This document shows, piece by piece, positions 16,134 to 23,987 of a stretch of 64,000 nucleotides of DNA. The stretch lies in IMG/VR virus record IMGVR_UViG_3300028666_000022, positions 62,001 through 126,000 of that record, one strand, 5' to 3'. The translations under genes were made by a program, and so were the position numbers. The notes below the pieces were generated by a model. It saw nothing but the letters and a program-made list of their open reading frames with translations, ran no database searches and was not told the DNA's origin. This DNA comes from a virus. Positions within the stretch are counted from its first letter, which is position 1. Each line of letters starts with the position of its first letter.

Positions 16134-17354
16134 TTAGTCCCTAACGATTGTAATATTATCTTTGGTATTAATAGTTTGATTTTCATTAATTAAATCATTA
16201 TTAATACCACTCTCTTTTACTTTTCTTCCTTCTTTTAAAATATTTAAGGCTGCATTTAGATCCCTGTCATGTTTCATCCCACATTTAGGACAAATCCACT
16301 CTCTTACCTTAAGAGTCAAGTTCTGGTTAATATACCCACATTCATTACATGCCTTACTTGAAGGATAAAAACGGTTTATTTTAGTGATAGTTTTATCACT
16401 CCAATTAGCTTTATATTCAAGCATGTTAATGAATTTGCCCCATGAGGCATCTGATATTGACTTATTTAATCCTGACTTAGCTGACTGACCATTAGGTAGG
16501 TATTTACCATTATCATCCTGTTTTGGTTTACAAGATTTTAACATACCTTTAATATTCAAGTCTTCTAAATAAATTTGATCATATTTTTTTATTAAATCTG
16601 TACTGATCTTATGTAAATTATCTACACGAGAATTGGTTATCTTCTTATGTATTCTCGCTACCTTTAATCTTTGTTTTTCATATCTATTACTTCCTTTAGT
16701 TTTTCTACTTAAATGTTGCTGTCCCCTTTTTAGCTTTTTCGCATATGTCTTTGTATATTTATTGTTTTTATATTTATAACCATCTGATGTAATAATTAGA
16801 TCCTTAATTCCCAAATCAATACCAACCTCTTTACCAGTTTTAGGTAACTTAACATGAGATGTTTCAACCAAAATAGAAACAAAATATTCATTAGTTGGTG
16901 TTTTAGAAACAGTGCATTGATGTATTTCACCTTTAAATTTTCTGTCAATTATAATTGGTATTCCTTCTTTAAATTTAGGTATATGTAATTTATTTTTTAT
17001 TAACTTTGTAAATTGTGGCACACAAAAACTATTTCTATCATGCTTACTCTTAAATCTTGGAAACCTTGTTCTTCCCTTAAAGAAACCATTATAAGCTCCA
17101 TCTAAACATTTAAGAGATTGTTGCATGGATTGAGAATTAGTTTCATTTAACCAAGTAAAATCATTATTTTGTTTTAGTGTGGTGAGAGATTTACAATTAT
17201 CAACATAACTTAAACCTTGTTTATTTGTTTTGTATTCTTCAATCCTTTCGTTTAAATAATAGTTATAAACAAACCTAATACACCCAAAATGTTTATTTAA
17301 TAAGATCATTTGGTTATTATCAGGTTTTAGTTTATATTTGTAAGCTTTTAACAT
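16134..17354 (-). CDS. tnpB: TnpB, RNA-guided nuclease
   Basis: 406 aa. N-terminal WED-type start MLKAYKYKLKP. Catalytic triad visible as VGIDLGIKDL (D180), IYLEDLNIKGM (E264) and HDRDLNAALNIL (D365). Cys4 finger at C336, C339, C355 and C358. All key residues are intact, so it should be an active nuclease. It is inserted within a GNAT gene that has an intact paralogue right next door. Confidence 0.92.
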   Translation of the reverse strand: MLKAYKYKLKPDNNQMILLNKHFGCIRFVYNYYLNERIEEYKTNKQGLSYVDNCKSLTTLKQNNDFTWLNETNSQSMQQSLKCLDGAYNGFFKGRTRFPRFKSKHDRNSFCVPQFTKLIKNKLHIPKFKEGIPIIIDRKFKGEIHQCTVSKTPTNEYFVSILVETSHVKLPKTGKEVGIDLGIKDLIITSDGYKYKNNKYTKTYAKKLKRGQQHLSRKTKGSNRYEKQRLKVARIHKKITNSRVDNLHKISTDLIKKYDQIYLEDLNIKGMLKSCKPKQDDNGKYLPNGQSAKSGLNKSISDASWGKFINMLEYKANWSDKTITKINRFYPSSKACNECGYINQNLTLKVREWICPKCGMKHDRDLNAALNILKEGRKVKESGINNDLINENQTINTKDNITIVRD

Positions 17355-17453
17355 TTATTCTATTCTGTTACTTTAGAATAAATACTAAAATATTTTAAAA
17401 AAGTCAAGAATGTTTAATTTATTTTAATTATATTTGTAGTAAATGATTATATT

Positions 17454-17897
17454 ATGAACATTAATTTACTTCCAATTACTTCTAAAAATCTCTTTAATGT
17501 AACACTCATTGAAGATCATTTATTTGATGTGAATGAACGTTATGATTTAGAAACATTTAAATCAATATTAATTGATTATCCAAACAATATATTTTTCATT
17601 AAATTAGATAATATAGTTGGTATATTAATATCGTATGTTCTTGATGAGTATTACTATCTTGATTCAATTGGAATATTACCCGAATTTAGAAATAAGGGAA
17701 TGTGCAAACAATTATTTAACGATTATCTTATTCCAGAAGCTAAGAGATTATCTTGTGATGAAATTAGATTACACGTAAATAAAGATAATACTGCAGCAAT
17801 TGGATTATATATGAAATTAGGGTTTGAAACTATTGAAGTAATTGAGAATTATTATGGAGATAATAGAAATGGATATTATATGAAAAAGAAAATATAA
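17454..17897 (+). CDS. GNAT-family N-acetyltransferase
   Basis: 147 aa, full length for a minimal GNAT. Motif A DSIGILPEFRNKGMCKQLF binds acetyl-CoA. Then VNKDNTAAIGLYMKLGFE (motif B with the conserved Tyr), close to the RimI/Rim-like consensus. Substrate unknown. It is the intact paralogue of the copy truncated at 15777. A -7 box TATATTTG lies at 17429. Confidence 0.88.
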   Translation: MNINLLPITSKNLFNVTLIEDHLFDVNERYDLETFKSILIDYPNNIFFIKLDNIVGILISYVLDEYYYLDSIGILPEFRNKGMCKQLFNDYLIPEAKRLSCDEIRLHVNKDNTAAIGLYMKLGFETIEVIENYYGDNRNGYYMKKKI

Positions 17898-17925
17898 CCT
17901 TGTGGGGTTATATTTATTAATTATA
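17894..17925. terminator. Possible terminator between convergent genes
   Basis: ATAACC (17894-17899) pairs with GGTTAT (17906-17911) and is followed by a T/A-rich run. It overlaps the stop of the acetyltransferase gene and faces the minus-strand gene ending at 17945. Confidence 0.4.
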
Positions 17926-17944
17926 TATCTGCAGGGTTATATTT

Positions 17945-18487
17945 TTATATAATTCTAAATGTTTTGGTTTCCATCTCAGGCCACCAATATTTACCATTAT
18001 TAAAACCTTCGTCTTCGGGAAATTTTTTTAAATAGAAGTTTCTATCTTTTTCAATTAACCTTGCTCTCATAGCTCTGTGAAAATCTTCGTTTCCAAGCCA
18101 AAAAGGTTGTTCAATTAAATTACCATTATCATCTAATCCATCTTCCCAAATCATTAAAATATTGTGATTAGTAAATGCTGGATAAGAATATGCACAAGTA
18201 ATATATTCTAATTTTGTGTTAATTTTATGAAAATCTAAACAATATTTAAGAAAAATATTATAATAATGTTTCAATAAATCATCATAATCCTTCCACATTT
18301 TTACTGCGGGGTGATTTTTATACTTTTGATTAATATAATCCTTTGAATTTTGCCATTCGATTGGAAGATTTTCTGTTCTCAAATTACATAACATTTGCTT
18401 TGCTTCAACAACTTGCTTCCAACATCTTCTTTTATCCAAAGAGACTGCACATTCAGTAAAAAACGGAGAACTAAGAAACGTTTGCAT
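17945..18487 (-). CDS. Pyrimidine-dimer DNA glycosylase-like protein
   Basis: 180 aa. The opening MQTFLSSPFFTECAVSLDKRR, then KQVVEAKQML and NHPAVKMWKDY, are characteristic of the T4 endonuclease V-like (Pyr_excise) phage/bacterial family with the MQTFLP-type start. The catalytic Thr2 of T4 EndoV is not present, so activity is uncertain. It would act on UV-damaged or modified DNA. Confidence 0.65.
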   Translation of the reverse strand: MQTFLSSPFFTECAVSLDKRRCWKQVVEAKQMLCNLRTENLPIEWQNSKDYINQKYKNHPAVKMWKDYDDLLKHYYNIFLKYCLDFHKINTKLEYITCAYSYPAFTNHNILMIWEDGLDDNGNLIEQPFWLGNEDFHRAMRARLIEKDRNFYLKKFPEDEGFNNGKYWWPEMETKTFRII

Positions 18488-18492
18488 GTTAT

Positions 18493-18780
18493 TTATTTTA
18501 AATTTTGTTTAATTCTGTGCCAAGTTCTATTACTAACTCCAATATATATCGATTGTTCATTTACACTATCAAATAGTAATTCAGCTAATTCAATCTTAAA
18601 TGCATCATCTTTCATTAGACTTAACAACAATTTACTATCGTGCGAAACCTTAATTAGGTTTTTATAATCTAGCTTAGTTAGTTTAGATTTGTTAAGTAAA
18701 TCAAAACCATGTGATTGTTGTAAATCATTGGGTAATACAAATAATGAATTAAGATCCTTATTTACATAAATGTATTTCAT
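18493..18780 (-). CDS. Hypothetical protein, 95 aa
   Basis: Helical protein with no recognised motif. It begins inside the last codons of the upstream gene (18777-18959) and ends 5 bases before the glycosylase-like gene, so the three form one operon. Confidence 0.65.
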   Translation of the reverse strand: MKYIYVNKDLNSLFVLPNDLQQSHGFDLLNKSKLTKLDYKNLIKVSHDSKLLLSLMKDDAFKIELAELLFDSVNEQSIYIGVSNRTWHRIKQNLK

Positions 18781-18959
18781 GATATTTTATTTTTAAATAA
18801 ATCACAAATATTTCCTTCACCAACCATTTCGCATGATTTTTTATCACAAGTTCCACAATAATCTGGTTCTAATGGATCTTCATATATTAATTCATATGAA
18901 TAAAAATGTATACAATCACAACAATCTGGCTTAATTTCTATTTCTCGAAAATTATTCAT
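18777..18959 (-). CDS. Small Cys-rich protein, 60 aa
   Basis: Eight Cys residues (DCCDCIHFY, YCGTCDKKSC, ICDLF) suggest one or two bound metals. The CxxC spacing resembles rubredoxin/zinc-knuckle proteins, but no family is recognised. First gene behind a class A promoter. Confidence 0.65.
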   Translation of the reverse strand: MNNFREIEIKPDCCDCIHFYSYELIYEDPLEPDYCGTCDKKSCEMVGEGNICDLFKNKIS

Positions 18960-18977
18960 AATAAAATATTTAGATCA

Positions 18978-19008
18978 CAAATATAATTAAAATTTAATGA
19001 ATTTACAA
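18978..19008 (-). promoter_or_regulatory. Class A (Bacteroidota housekeeping) promoter
   Basis: Minus strand: TTGT (19008-19005), 19 bases, TATATTTG (18985-18978). Nineteen bases before the start of the Cys-rich gene. Confidence 0.7.
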
Positions 19009-19015
19009 CAATAAT

Positions 19016-20026
19016 TTAAATTATTTCTTCATACTTAATTTTGGGCATACTACCAGAAAGAATTGCATTGCCACATGTAATTAAACCCAAGTCCTCATCA
19101 TAACTTGGAACAAAAACAATTACATCAAACCCAACTGCTTTTAATTCTGCCTCTGGTTTCTGATATGGGGTGAAGCATTCATAACCACCAGTTGTTTTAA
19201 TATTATTCTCATCACAAGTCTGGGTTTGGTGCATTGGTGTAATCTTCACCATAAACTTATTAGGATTAAATAGTTTAGCCAATCTTTTTGCATTTACTTT
19301 ATATTCATCAGCAAGTGCAAAATTTAGTGCAAATTTTCTTCCTTTAGGATCTGGAAGCATTACTCCAATTTCAGAAATTTCTTCTAATGTTAAAGAATTA
19401 TTACTAAACATTAATTTTCTTTGTTTATTATCGGTAGAATTAATTGAGAACTGTAGACCAGCATCTCCACGATATGTTTCATTTTTGATATCACACCATT
19501 CATTTAAAAATTCCATCAATTTCTTATTTGCTTTAGGTAGCATAGTTGAAATAACTGGATGAATCATTGAATTTCCAATATAAGGCTTAACTATCTTATG
19601 TAATAATTTAGCGTGTTCTAATATTTTAAAATTAAACGTAGGTTCTCCCATCCTTGCATAGTGAAGATTTAATCTCTTAGTGCTTGTTATTTCAGGATGA
19701 AGTTTCAATCCTTCAATCAATTGATTACTTAAATCATTTAATGTTGCATTAACACCTAATCCAACTTTAGGAACATTACAGAATTTACAATTCATTGAAC
19801 AACCATATTGAGTAGAAATAGTAATTACCCATTTTTCACTTAATGACATTATTTCTCCATTAGGAACTCCATTTAATTCTCTTGTTATCCCAAGAAAATC
19901 TGCTTTAATATTAGAATTTTTACCATAATCACCAATAGAAAGAAATTCAATTTTGCCTTTCTCTCCTTCCATTACACAAATATTTCCAGTAGGAACTTTT
20001 ATGTTTCTAAGTATTGTTGATATCAT
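19016..20026 (-). CDS. RlmN/Cfr-like radical SAM methyltransferase
   Basis: 336 aa. The 4Fe-4S motif is YGCSMNCKFC (C76, C80, C83), followed by HYARMGEPTFNF, the M-G-E-P of the RlmN/Cfr family. A C-terminal Cys (C318 in LITCGNAILSG) is in the position of the Cys that forms the methyl-RNA adduct. Family members methylate C2 or C8 of adenines in 23S rRNA or tRNA. The N-terminal domain is shorter than in RlmN (about 370 aa). A phage copy could alter host ribosomes or tRNAs; the target is unknown. Confidence 0.85.
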   Translation of the reverse strand: MISTILRNIKVPTGNICVMEGEKGKIEFLSIGDYGKNSNIKADFLGITRELNGVPNGEIMSLSEKWVITISTQYGCSMNCKFCNVPKVGLGVNATLNDLSNQLIEGLKLHPEITSTKRLNLHYARMGEPTFNFKILEHAKLLHKIVKPYIGNSMIHPVISTMLPKANKKLMEFLNEWCDIKNETYRGDAGLQFSINSTDNKQRKLMFSNNSLTLEEISEIGVMLPDPKGRKFALNFALADEYKVNAKRLAKLFNPNKFMVKITPMHQTQTCDENNIKTTGGYECFTPYQKPEAELKAVGFDVIVFVPSYDEDLGLITCGNAILSGSMPKIKYEEII

Positions 20027-20035
20027 TATTTATTT

Positions 20036-20296
20036 TTAATTAATAATTTCATCATTTGGAATAAATATAAATTTCGGTACAAAAATATTCAATTCCATTA
20101 TTCTCACATAAACGGCATTACACATTTCCATTAGTATAAAACCATTATTTTTAGTTAATTCATAACCAGTTCCAACTTGTGTATATTCAACCATTAGTTT
20201 TTTACCTGTTTTATTATCAATAACATAATCTAAAATACCTTTTTTATTGTATTCTAAAATTAATTCACTATCACAATAATTTAAATTTATTTTCAT
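20036..20296 (-). CDS. Hypothetical protein, 86 aa
   Basis: Small beta-rich product (MKINLNYCDSELILEYNKKG). Ends 9 bases before the radical SAM gene. No motif recognised. Confidence 0.7.
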   Translation of the reverse strand: MKINLNYCDSELILEYNKKGILDYVIDNKTGKKLMVEYTQVGTGYELTKNNGFILMEMCNAVYVRIMELNIFVPKFIFIPNDEIIN

Positions 20297-20307
20297 GATT
20301 TACTGTT

Positions 20308-21084
20308 TTAATTTTTATTATTTAATTCATTTAATTTGTTTTGTGCTTCTTCTAATTTATTTGTCCATTCTTTAATTTCCTTATTTTCTTTATTTTTAAT
20401 AAAATCATTTTTCTTTTTTACTAATTGAGGTGTTAATAATTCATCGCCAACTCCAACTAAATAATATTCATTAAAATAATCAAGAGGTTTTGAATTAATT
20501 CTCTTTTTTGTTATTTCGTTTAGTTCTTCATCTGTTATATCAATTAATAAACCATACTCAGGATCGATATAATTACTATAACCATTCCAACTATCACCAT
20601 CGTTTAATTCATAAGTCCAAATGCTCATTTTACCTTCAAAAATAGAAAAACTCAACGAAAATTTCATACTATTTTTAGCTTTATCTGACACTGTTTGTGG
20701 TAAAAGTGTTCTGTCATTAAAAAACGATATTCTTTTAGCATTTTTAATTTCAGACTTATTAAAAATAAGTTTATTTAAATTTGTTTTTTGAGCTTTAATG
20801 TTTTCTAATTCATATTTTTCTTGATATAATTTTTGATTCAATTCTTTAAGCTCGTTTTCTTTTTCAATAACCTTATCATTAATTTTCTTATATTCGTCAG
20901 AAATTTTTTCAATTGGACAACTAGTAAATATTTCATTAACAACAATATTATTACCACTTGGTTCAATACTTTCATTTCCATCATGATCTTGATAAATCAT
21001 AAGAGTTTCAACAAGATAACCATCTTCACCTAGTTCTTTTTTTAATAAAACTTCCTGTCCGTTTTTTAAAAATACTGTTTTCAT
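20308..21084 (-). CDS. Hypothetical coiled-coil protein, 258 aa
   Basis: A beta-rich N-terminus (residues 1-60), a coiled coil at about 65-105 rich in E/K/L, then a globular part with WTYELNDGDSWNGYSNYID and a second coiled coil at the C-terminus. No enzymatic motif seen. Confidence 0.72.
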   Translation of the reverse strand: MKTVFLKNGQEVLLKKELGEDGYLVETLMIYQDHDGNESIEPSGNNIVVNEIFTSCPIEKISDEYKKINDKVIEKENELKELNQKLYQEKYELENIKAQKTNLNKLIFNKSEIKNAKRISFFNDRTLLPQTVSDKAKNSMKFSLSFSIFEGKMSIWTYELNDGDSWNGYSNYIDPEYGLLIDITDEELNEITKKRINSKPLDYFNEYYLVGVGDELLTPQLVKKKNDFIKNKENKEIKEWTNKLEEAQNKLNELNNKN

Positions 21085-21101
21085 ATTATTTTTCTTTTAG
21101 T

Positions 21102-21539
21102 TTAACAATTATAAGAAACTTTAAAAAATTTATCATTTTTCAATTCAAATAATAAATATCCAAAATAAGAATCACCTTCAAGACTAGTGGTAGTTTGCCA
21201 AACATAACAATCATTAATATTTTTCACTTCATTAAAATTTCTTTTAATGTATAAAAGTTTTTCATTATCTCCAACAATTCTACAACATTGATTTGGATAA
21301 CCATTTTGTTTTTCATTAGTTAATTCAATTTCAACAATATCTTCGGGCATCCAATTATCTTGAGTATTATTAAGCCAGTAATATAAACCATTTACATTTA
21401 TTTGCCCTTTAAGTTTTTTTCTATATTCAGAATTTAATTTTTTTTGTTTAATTGCTAATTTTTTAATTTCTTTAGCATACTCATTCCACATTTTATCTTC
21501 TTTTTCATTTAAAAGGAAAAGATTATTTATTTCTTCCAT
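21102..21539 (-). CDS. Hypothetical protein, 145 aa
   Basis: Charged helical N-terminus followed by a beta-rich part (INVNGLYYWLNNTQDNW). Overlaps the preceding gene by 17 bases. Unknown. Confidence 0.7.
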   Translation of the reverse strand: MEEINNLFLLNEKEDKMWNEYAKEIKKLAIKQKKLNSEYRKKLKGQINVNGLYYWLNNTQDNWMPEDIVEIELTNEKQNGYPNQCCRIVGDNEKLLYIKRNFNEVKNINDCYVWQTTTSLEGDSYFGYLLFELKNDKFFKVSYNC

Positions 21540-21777
21540 ATCTATTAATATTTAATGTTTCAAAAAATTCTTTTCTTGTTTCTTCACCAGAAACTTCACC
21601 ATCCCACATAAAACAATCTCCCCATCCTTCTTGATATATAAATTTCATACATTTTTCAAATATCTCAATAGTAATTGGATGTCCTGCTTTAATTTCTGCA
21701 ATAGTTTCTCTCAAATAAATTAAATTCCCTTTATATTCATTTTGAATCCTTTGACATCGAGGAATATTTTCTTTCAT
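21523..21777 (-). CDS. Hypothetical protein, 84 aa
   Basis: Overlaps both neighbours (17 and 41 bases) as in other dense phage operons. Helical N-terminus, IYQEGWGDCFMWDG centre. No family recognised. Confidence 0.62.
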   Translation of the reverse strand: MKENIPRCQRIQNEYKGNLIYLRETIAEIKAGHPITIEIFEKCMKFIYQEGWGDCFMWDGEVSGEETRKEFFETLNINRYGRNK

Positions 21778-21967
21778 TTAATTTTTCTTTAAAATTATTA
21801 TTTGTTAGTTTATCTTTATGAATCTCTAACCATTCATCATAACTTATTTTACTTAATCTTTCTGCTTCTGGTAATAATTTAATACGTTCTTTTGTGCTTT
21901 TAATCCAAACATCGATATTTAGTTGAAATTTTAAAAATTCTTTTTCAAAAGTAGGTTTAGTTGCCAT
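21737..21967 (-). CDS. Hypothetical protein, 76 aa
   Basis: Basic helical product with a long 41-base overlap with the following gene. A perfect 11-bp inverted repeat lies just upstream (21979-22010). Confidence 0.6.
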   Translation of the reverse strand: MATKPTFEKEFLKFQLNIDVWIKSTKERIKLLPEAERLSKISYDEWLEIHKDKLTNNNFKEKLNERKYSSMSKDSK

Positions 21968-21978
21968 ATTACATAAGA

Positions 21979-22010
21979 TTTATGTGAAATTCGGTTATTT
22001 TTCACATAAA
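21979..22010. repeat. Perfect inverted repeat, 11-bp arms
   Basis: TTTATGTGAAA and TTTCACATAAA with a 10-base spacer, between a tiny membrane peptide gene and the gene at 21967. There is no T-run in the gene direction, so a processing hairpin or an operator is as likely as a terminator. Confidence 0.55.
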
Positions 22011-22031
22011 TAGTATAGTAAATGTTATGGT

Positions 22032-22118
22032 TTATTTAATACATATTAAAACAATCACAGTTATTATTAAAATCAAATAAGCAAGTAAAGTTAATATGAT
22101 TTTGCTTTTAGTACACAT
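22032..22118 (-). CDS. Tiny membrane peptide, 28 aa
   Basis: ATG frame of 28 codons: MCTKSKIILTLLAYLILII then TVIVLICIK. It is a basic start followed by one unbroken hydrophobic helix. It occupies the otherwise empty gap between 22124 and 21967 in the operon direction. Small phage single-helix peptides can be toxins, holin-like or regulators of membrane proteases; no family is recognised. Confidence 0.5.
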   Translation of the reverse strand: MCTKSKIILTLLAYLILIITVIVLICIK

Positions 22119-22123
22119 AATTT

Positions 22124-22357
22124 TTATTTAACCTTAAACAAATATTCATTAATTAATTTTTTAAATTTTTCAGTACATTCACCACATAAATCTAATGACA
22201 TATTTGGAAATGCATTATGATCATTTTCCGAAACATAACCACCCAATAATTTTATGTTAATTTTAATTTCACTACTATCAAAATAATGATATTTGGGTGA
22301 CTCAAAATCATTTTGTGGTTTTCCACAAAAATCACATGAAATTTTAATTGTTTTCAT
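22124..22357 (-). CDS. Small zinc-binding protein, 77 aa
   Basis: CDFCGKPQ near the N-terminus and LCGECTEKF about 48 residues later give two CxxC pairs. This arrangement is known in many phage and plasmid small proteins of unknown function. Overlaps the next upstream gene by ATGA. Confidence 0.7.
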   Translation of the reverse strand: MKTIKISCDFCGKPQNDFESPKYHYFDSSEIKINIKLLGGYVSENDHNAFPNMSLDLCGECTEKFKKLINEYLFKVK

Positions 22358-22626
22358 TTTCTTTCAATAAAATTATGAACAAGACTAAATATTAATGTAG
22401 CATTTTGAAGATTAGGTTCTTTCTTTGCAGAATTAAACTCTTCTTTAGTTACTTGTCCAAATTCAATACTATTTCCATAAAAATAATAGGTATTAGTATC
22501 TTTGTGATATATCCAATAGCCACCACCAATAGTATTGCTTTTAATCCTATCTTTCACTAAATCTTCATGAAATTCAACTTCACCTAATATTAGAATATTG
22601 TCATTAATTACAAACTTTTGTGCCAT
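22354..22626 (-). CDS. Hypothetical protein, 90 aa
   Basis: The ATG at 22626 (MAQKFVINDNILILG) is chosen over 22665, whose extension would abut the upstream stop and adds 13 unrelated residues. Beta-rich N-terminus. Unknown. Confidence 0.68.
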   Translation of the reverse strand: MAQKFVINDNILILGEVEFHEDLVKDRIKSNTIGGGYWIYHKDTNTYYFYGNSIEFGQVTKEEFNSAKKEPNLQNATLIFSLVHNFIERK

Positions 22627-22665
22627 TACAATAATTTTAGTTAAACAATAGTAAATATATTTCAA

Positions 22666-23187
22666 TTAATTATCAAACCAAAAAACAATACGTACATCAT
22701 CTAGTTCGCCTAATTGATTCAATTCTTCAAGATGTTTAAAAAACGACTCACCTAAGTGTTCTCTATATGTGATCATTTTTCCTTCACCTTCATTTGCTAA
22801 TGCCGCACCATTAAAACAATTTGGTGATTCTTCTCTTGTTATCCTTCTGTCCCAAAGAATTTGATTATAATCAAATTCAATTAATTCACGTAATGTTAAA
22901 TATGAAGCAGAGTGAGCATCTGAATCCCATCTCTCATATTCTTCTTTTATTTCTTCGCAAACATCTTCTGGAATTCCTTTTGACTCAGAAATTGGTTCAC
23001 AACAACTATAGTTTCTAACACCAGCTAGAAATCCAAACATACTATATGATCTCCAATCAAAAGGATTGTCACCCTTTTCTTTATTATAATACTTACGATT
23101 AAATTCATCTAATGAAAAATGTTCTTTAACTATTTCCCATTTATTATTTCTTCTTACTTCAGCAAAAGAATGAATATCACATCCCAT
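22666..23187 (-). CDS. Conserved phage protein with MGCDIH start, 173 aa
   Basis: Proteins opening MGCDIH and carrying an R-x-Y-x-M-F-G-F-L-A-G-V-R-N stretch are widespread in phages and have no known role. All these parts are present. It lies 31 bases behind a class B promoter. Confidence 0.82.
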   Translation of the reverse strand: MGCDIHSFAEVRRNNKWEIVKEHFSLDEFNRKYYNKEKGDNPFDWRSYSMFGFLAGVRNYSCCEPISESKGIPEDVCEEIKEEYERWDSDAHSASYLTLRELIEFDYNQILWDRRITREESPNCFNGAALANEGEGKMITYREHLGESFFKHLEELNQLGELDDVRIVFWFDN

Positions 23188-23212
23188 ATTATTAATATTA
23201 TTAAGTTAAATA

Positions 23213-23242
23213 TATTATACGTAATTAATTTTATTTTGTTAC
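23213..23242 (-). promoter_or_regulatory. Class B (ECF-sigma-like) promoter
   Basis: Minus strand: GTAAC (23242-23238), 16 bases, CGTA (23221-23218), then TAATAT. It sits inside the last codons of the upstream peptidase gene and serves 23187. Confidence 0.75.
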
Positions 23243-23926
23243 AACTAGTTTACATTTTATTAAAAATCTTAAAAAATTTAAATAAGCAAATAATCTTCTA
23301 AATCCTTTTAAATTTGATTTTATTTTGTAAGTGAAATACAATTCATAAATTAATTGAAAATAATTAGGTAATCTTGTTTGAATTAAATCCCATGCCATTG
23401 CATCAGCACCTTCTTCACTATTATCATTATTAAGTTTTATTGAGAAATGATGTCCTATTTCATGGAAAAATGTTCCATAATAATATTTAATATTATAAAA
23501 TCTATCTTCAATTGAACATAATAATATTTTGGGATAGTGAAGTTCTTCTTTTATTATATTACTTTCATAATTTGCTAATTTACAAATTTCTTCATATGTT
23601 TTATGGTATTTCTTTTCAAGATCATTTATTTGTTTCAATGTTTTATTTAATGAATTTAAATATTCGACATCTGTAACATAAATATATTTTCCCAATGCTT
23701 TATTATCTTCATTAGAAATATTAATATTTAATTCATCGTATGTTTTAATAAAAACAGAAATATTTTCTTTTTTACAAATATTTATTGCAGTTTTTTCTAA
23801 TACCTCGATTAATGAAGGATATTTTTTAAAATCAAATAACAATATAAATATATTAAATTGTATTATATATAAAAATATTAGAGAAATTAGTAACAAAACA
23901 AATAATGTAATCATTGTTAGTATCAT
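23231..23926 (-). CDS. Membrane-anchored HExxH metallopeptidase
   Basis: 231 aa. Residues 2-32 form one strong membrane helix. The zinc motif is FFHEIGHHFS (H155, E156, H159) with EEGADAMAWD about 12 residues on providing the third ligand, as in ImmA/IrrE-type gluzincins. No HTH domain is present. ImmA-like peptidases cleave repressors or signalling proteins; with its membrane anchor this one probably works at the inner face. Preceded by a class B promoter. Confidence 0.75.
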   Translation of the reverse strand: MILTMITLFVLLLISLIFLYIIQFNIFILLFDFKKYPSLIEVLEKTAINICKKENISVFIKTYDELNINISNEDNKALGKYIYVTDVEYLNSLNKTLKQINDLEKKYHKTYEEICKLANYESNIIKEELHYPKILLCSIEDRFYNIKYYYGTFFHEIGHHFSIKLNNDNSEEGADAMAWDLIQTRLPNYFQLIYELYFTYKIKSNLKGFRRLFAYLNFLRFLIKCKLVVTK

Positions 23927-23957
23927 AATTTTAATGTTAAATTGTTTATACTATCTG

Positions 23958-23987
23958 TAATATACGTAAATAGATTTATTTTGTTAC
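23958..23987 (-). promoter_or_regulatory. Class B (ECF-sigma-like) promoter
   Basis: Minus strand: GTAAC (23987-23983), 16 bases, CGTA (23966-23963). Overlaps the stop codon of the nuclease gene and precedes the peptidase gene start at 23926. Confidence 0.75.

Larger units (their letters stand above)
16029..17400 (-). mobile_element. Solo-TnpB element of the IS200/IS605 (IS1341-like) type
   Basis: Carries tnpB without a transposase. The right end at 16029 is defined by the break in the acetyltransferase homology. The left end is not clear; 17369-17391 contains a small hairpin (TTTAG ... CTAAA). It probably depends on a transposase supplied elsewhere. Confidence 0.7.

Noticed and set aside
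17429-17436. TATATTTG before the acetyltransferase as a full class A promoter
   Set aside because: No TTG box at the required distance; kept only as a note on the gene.
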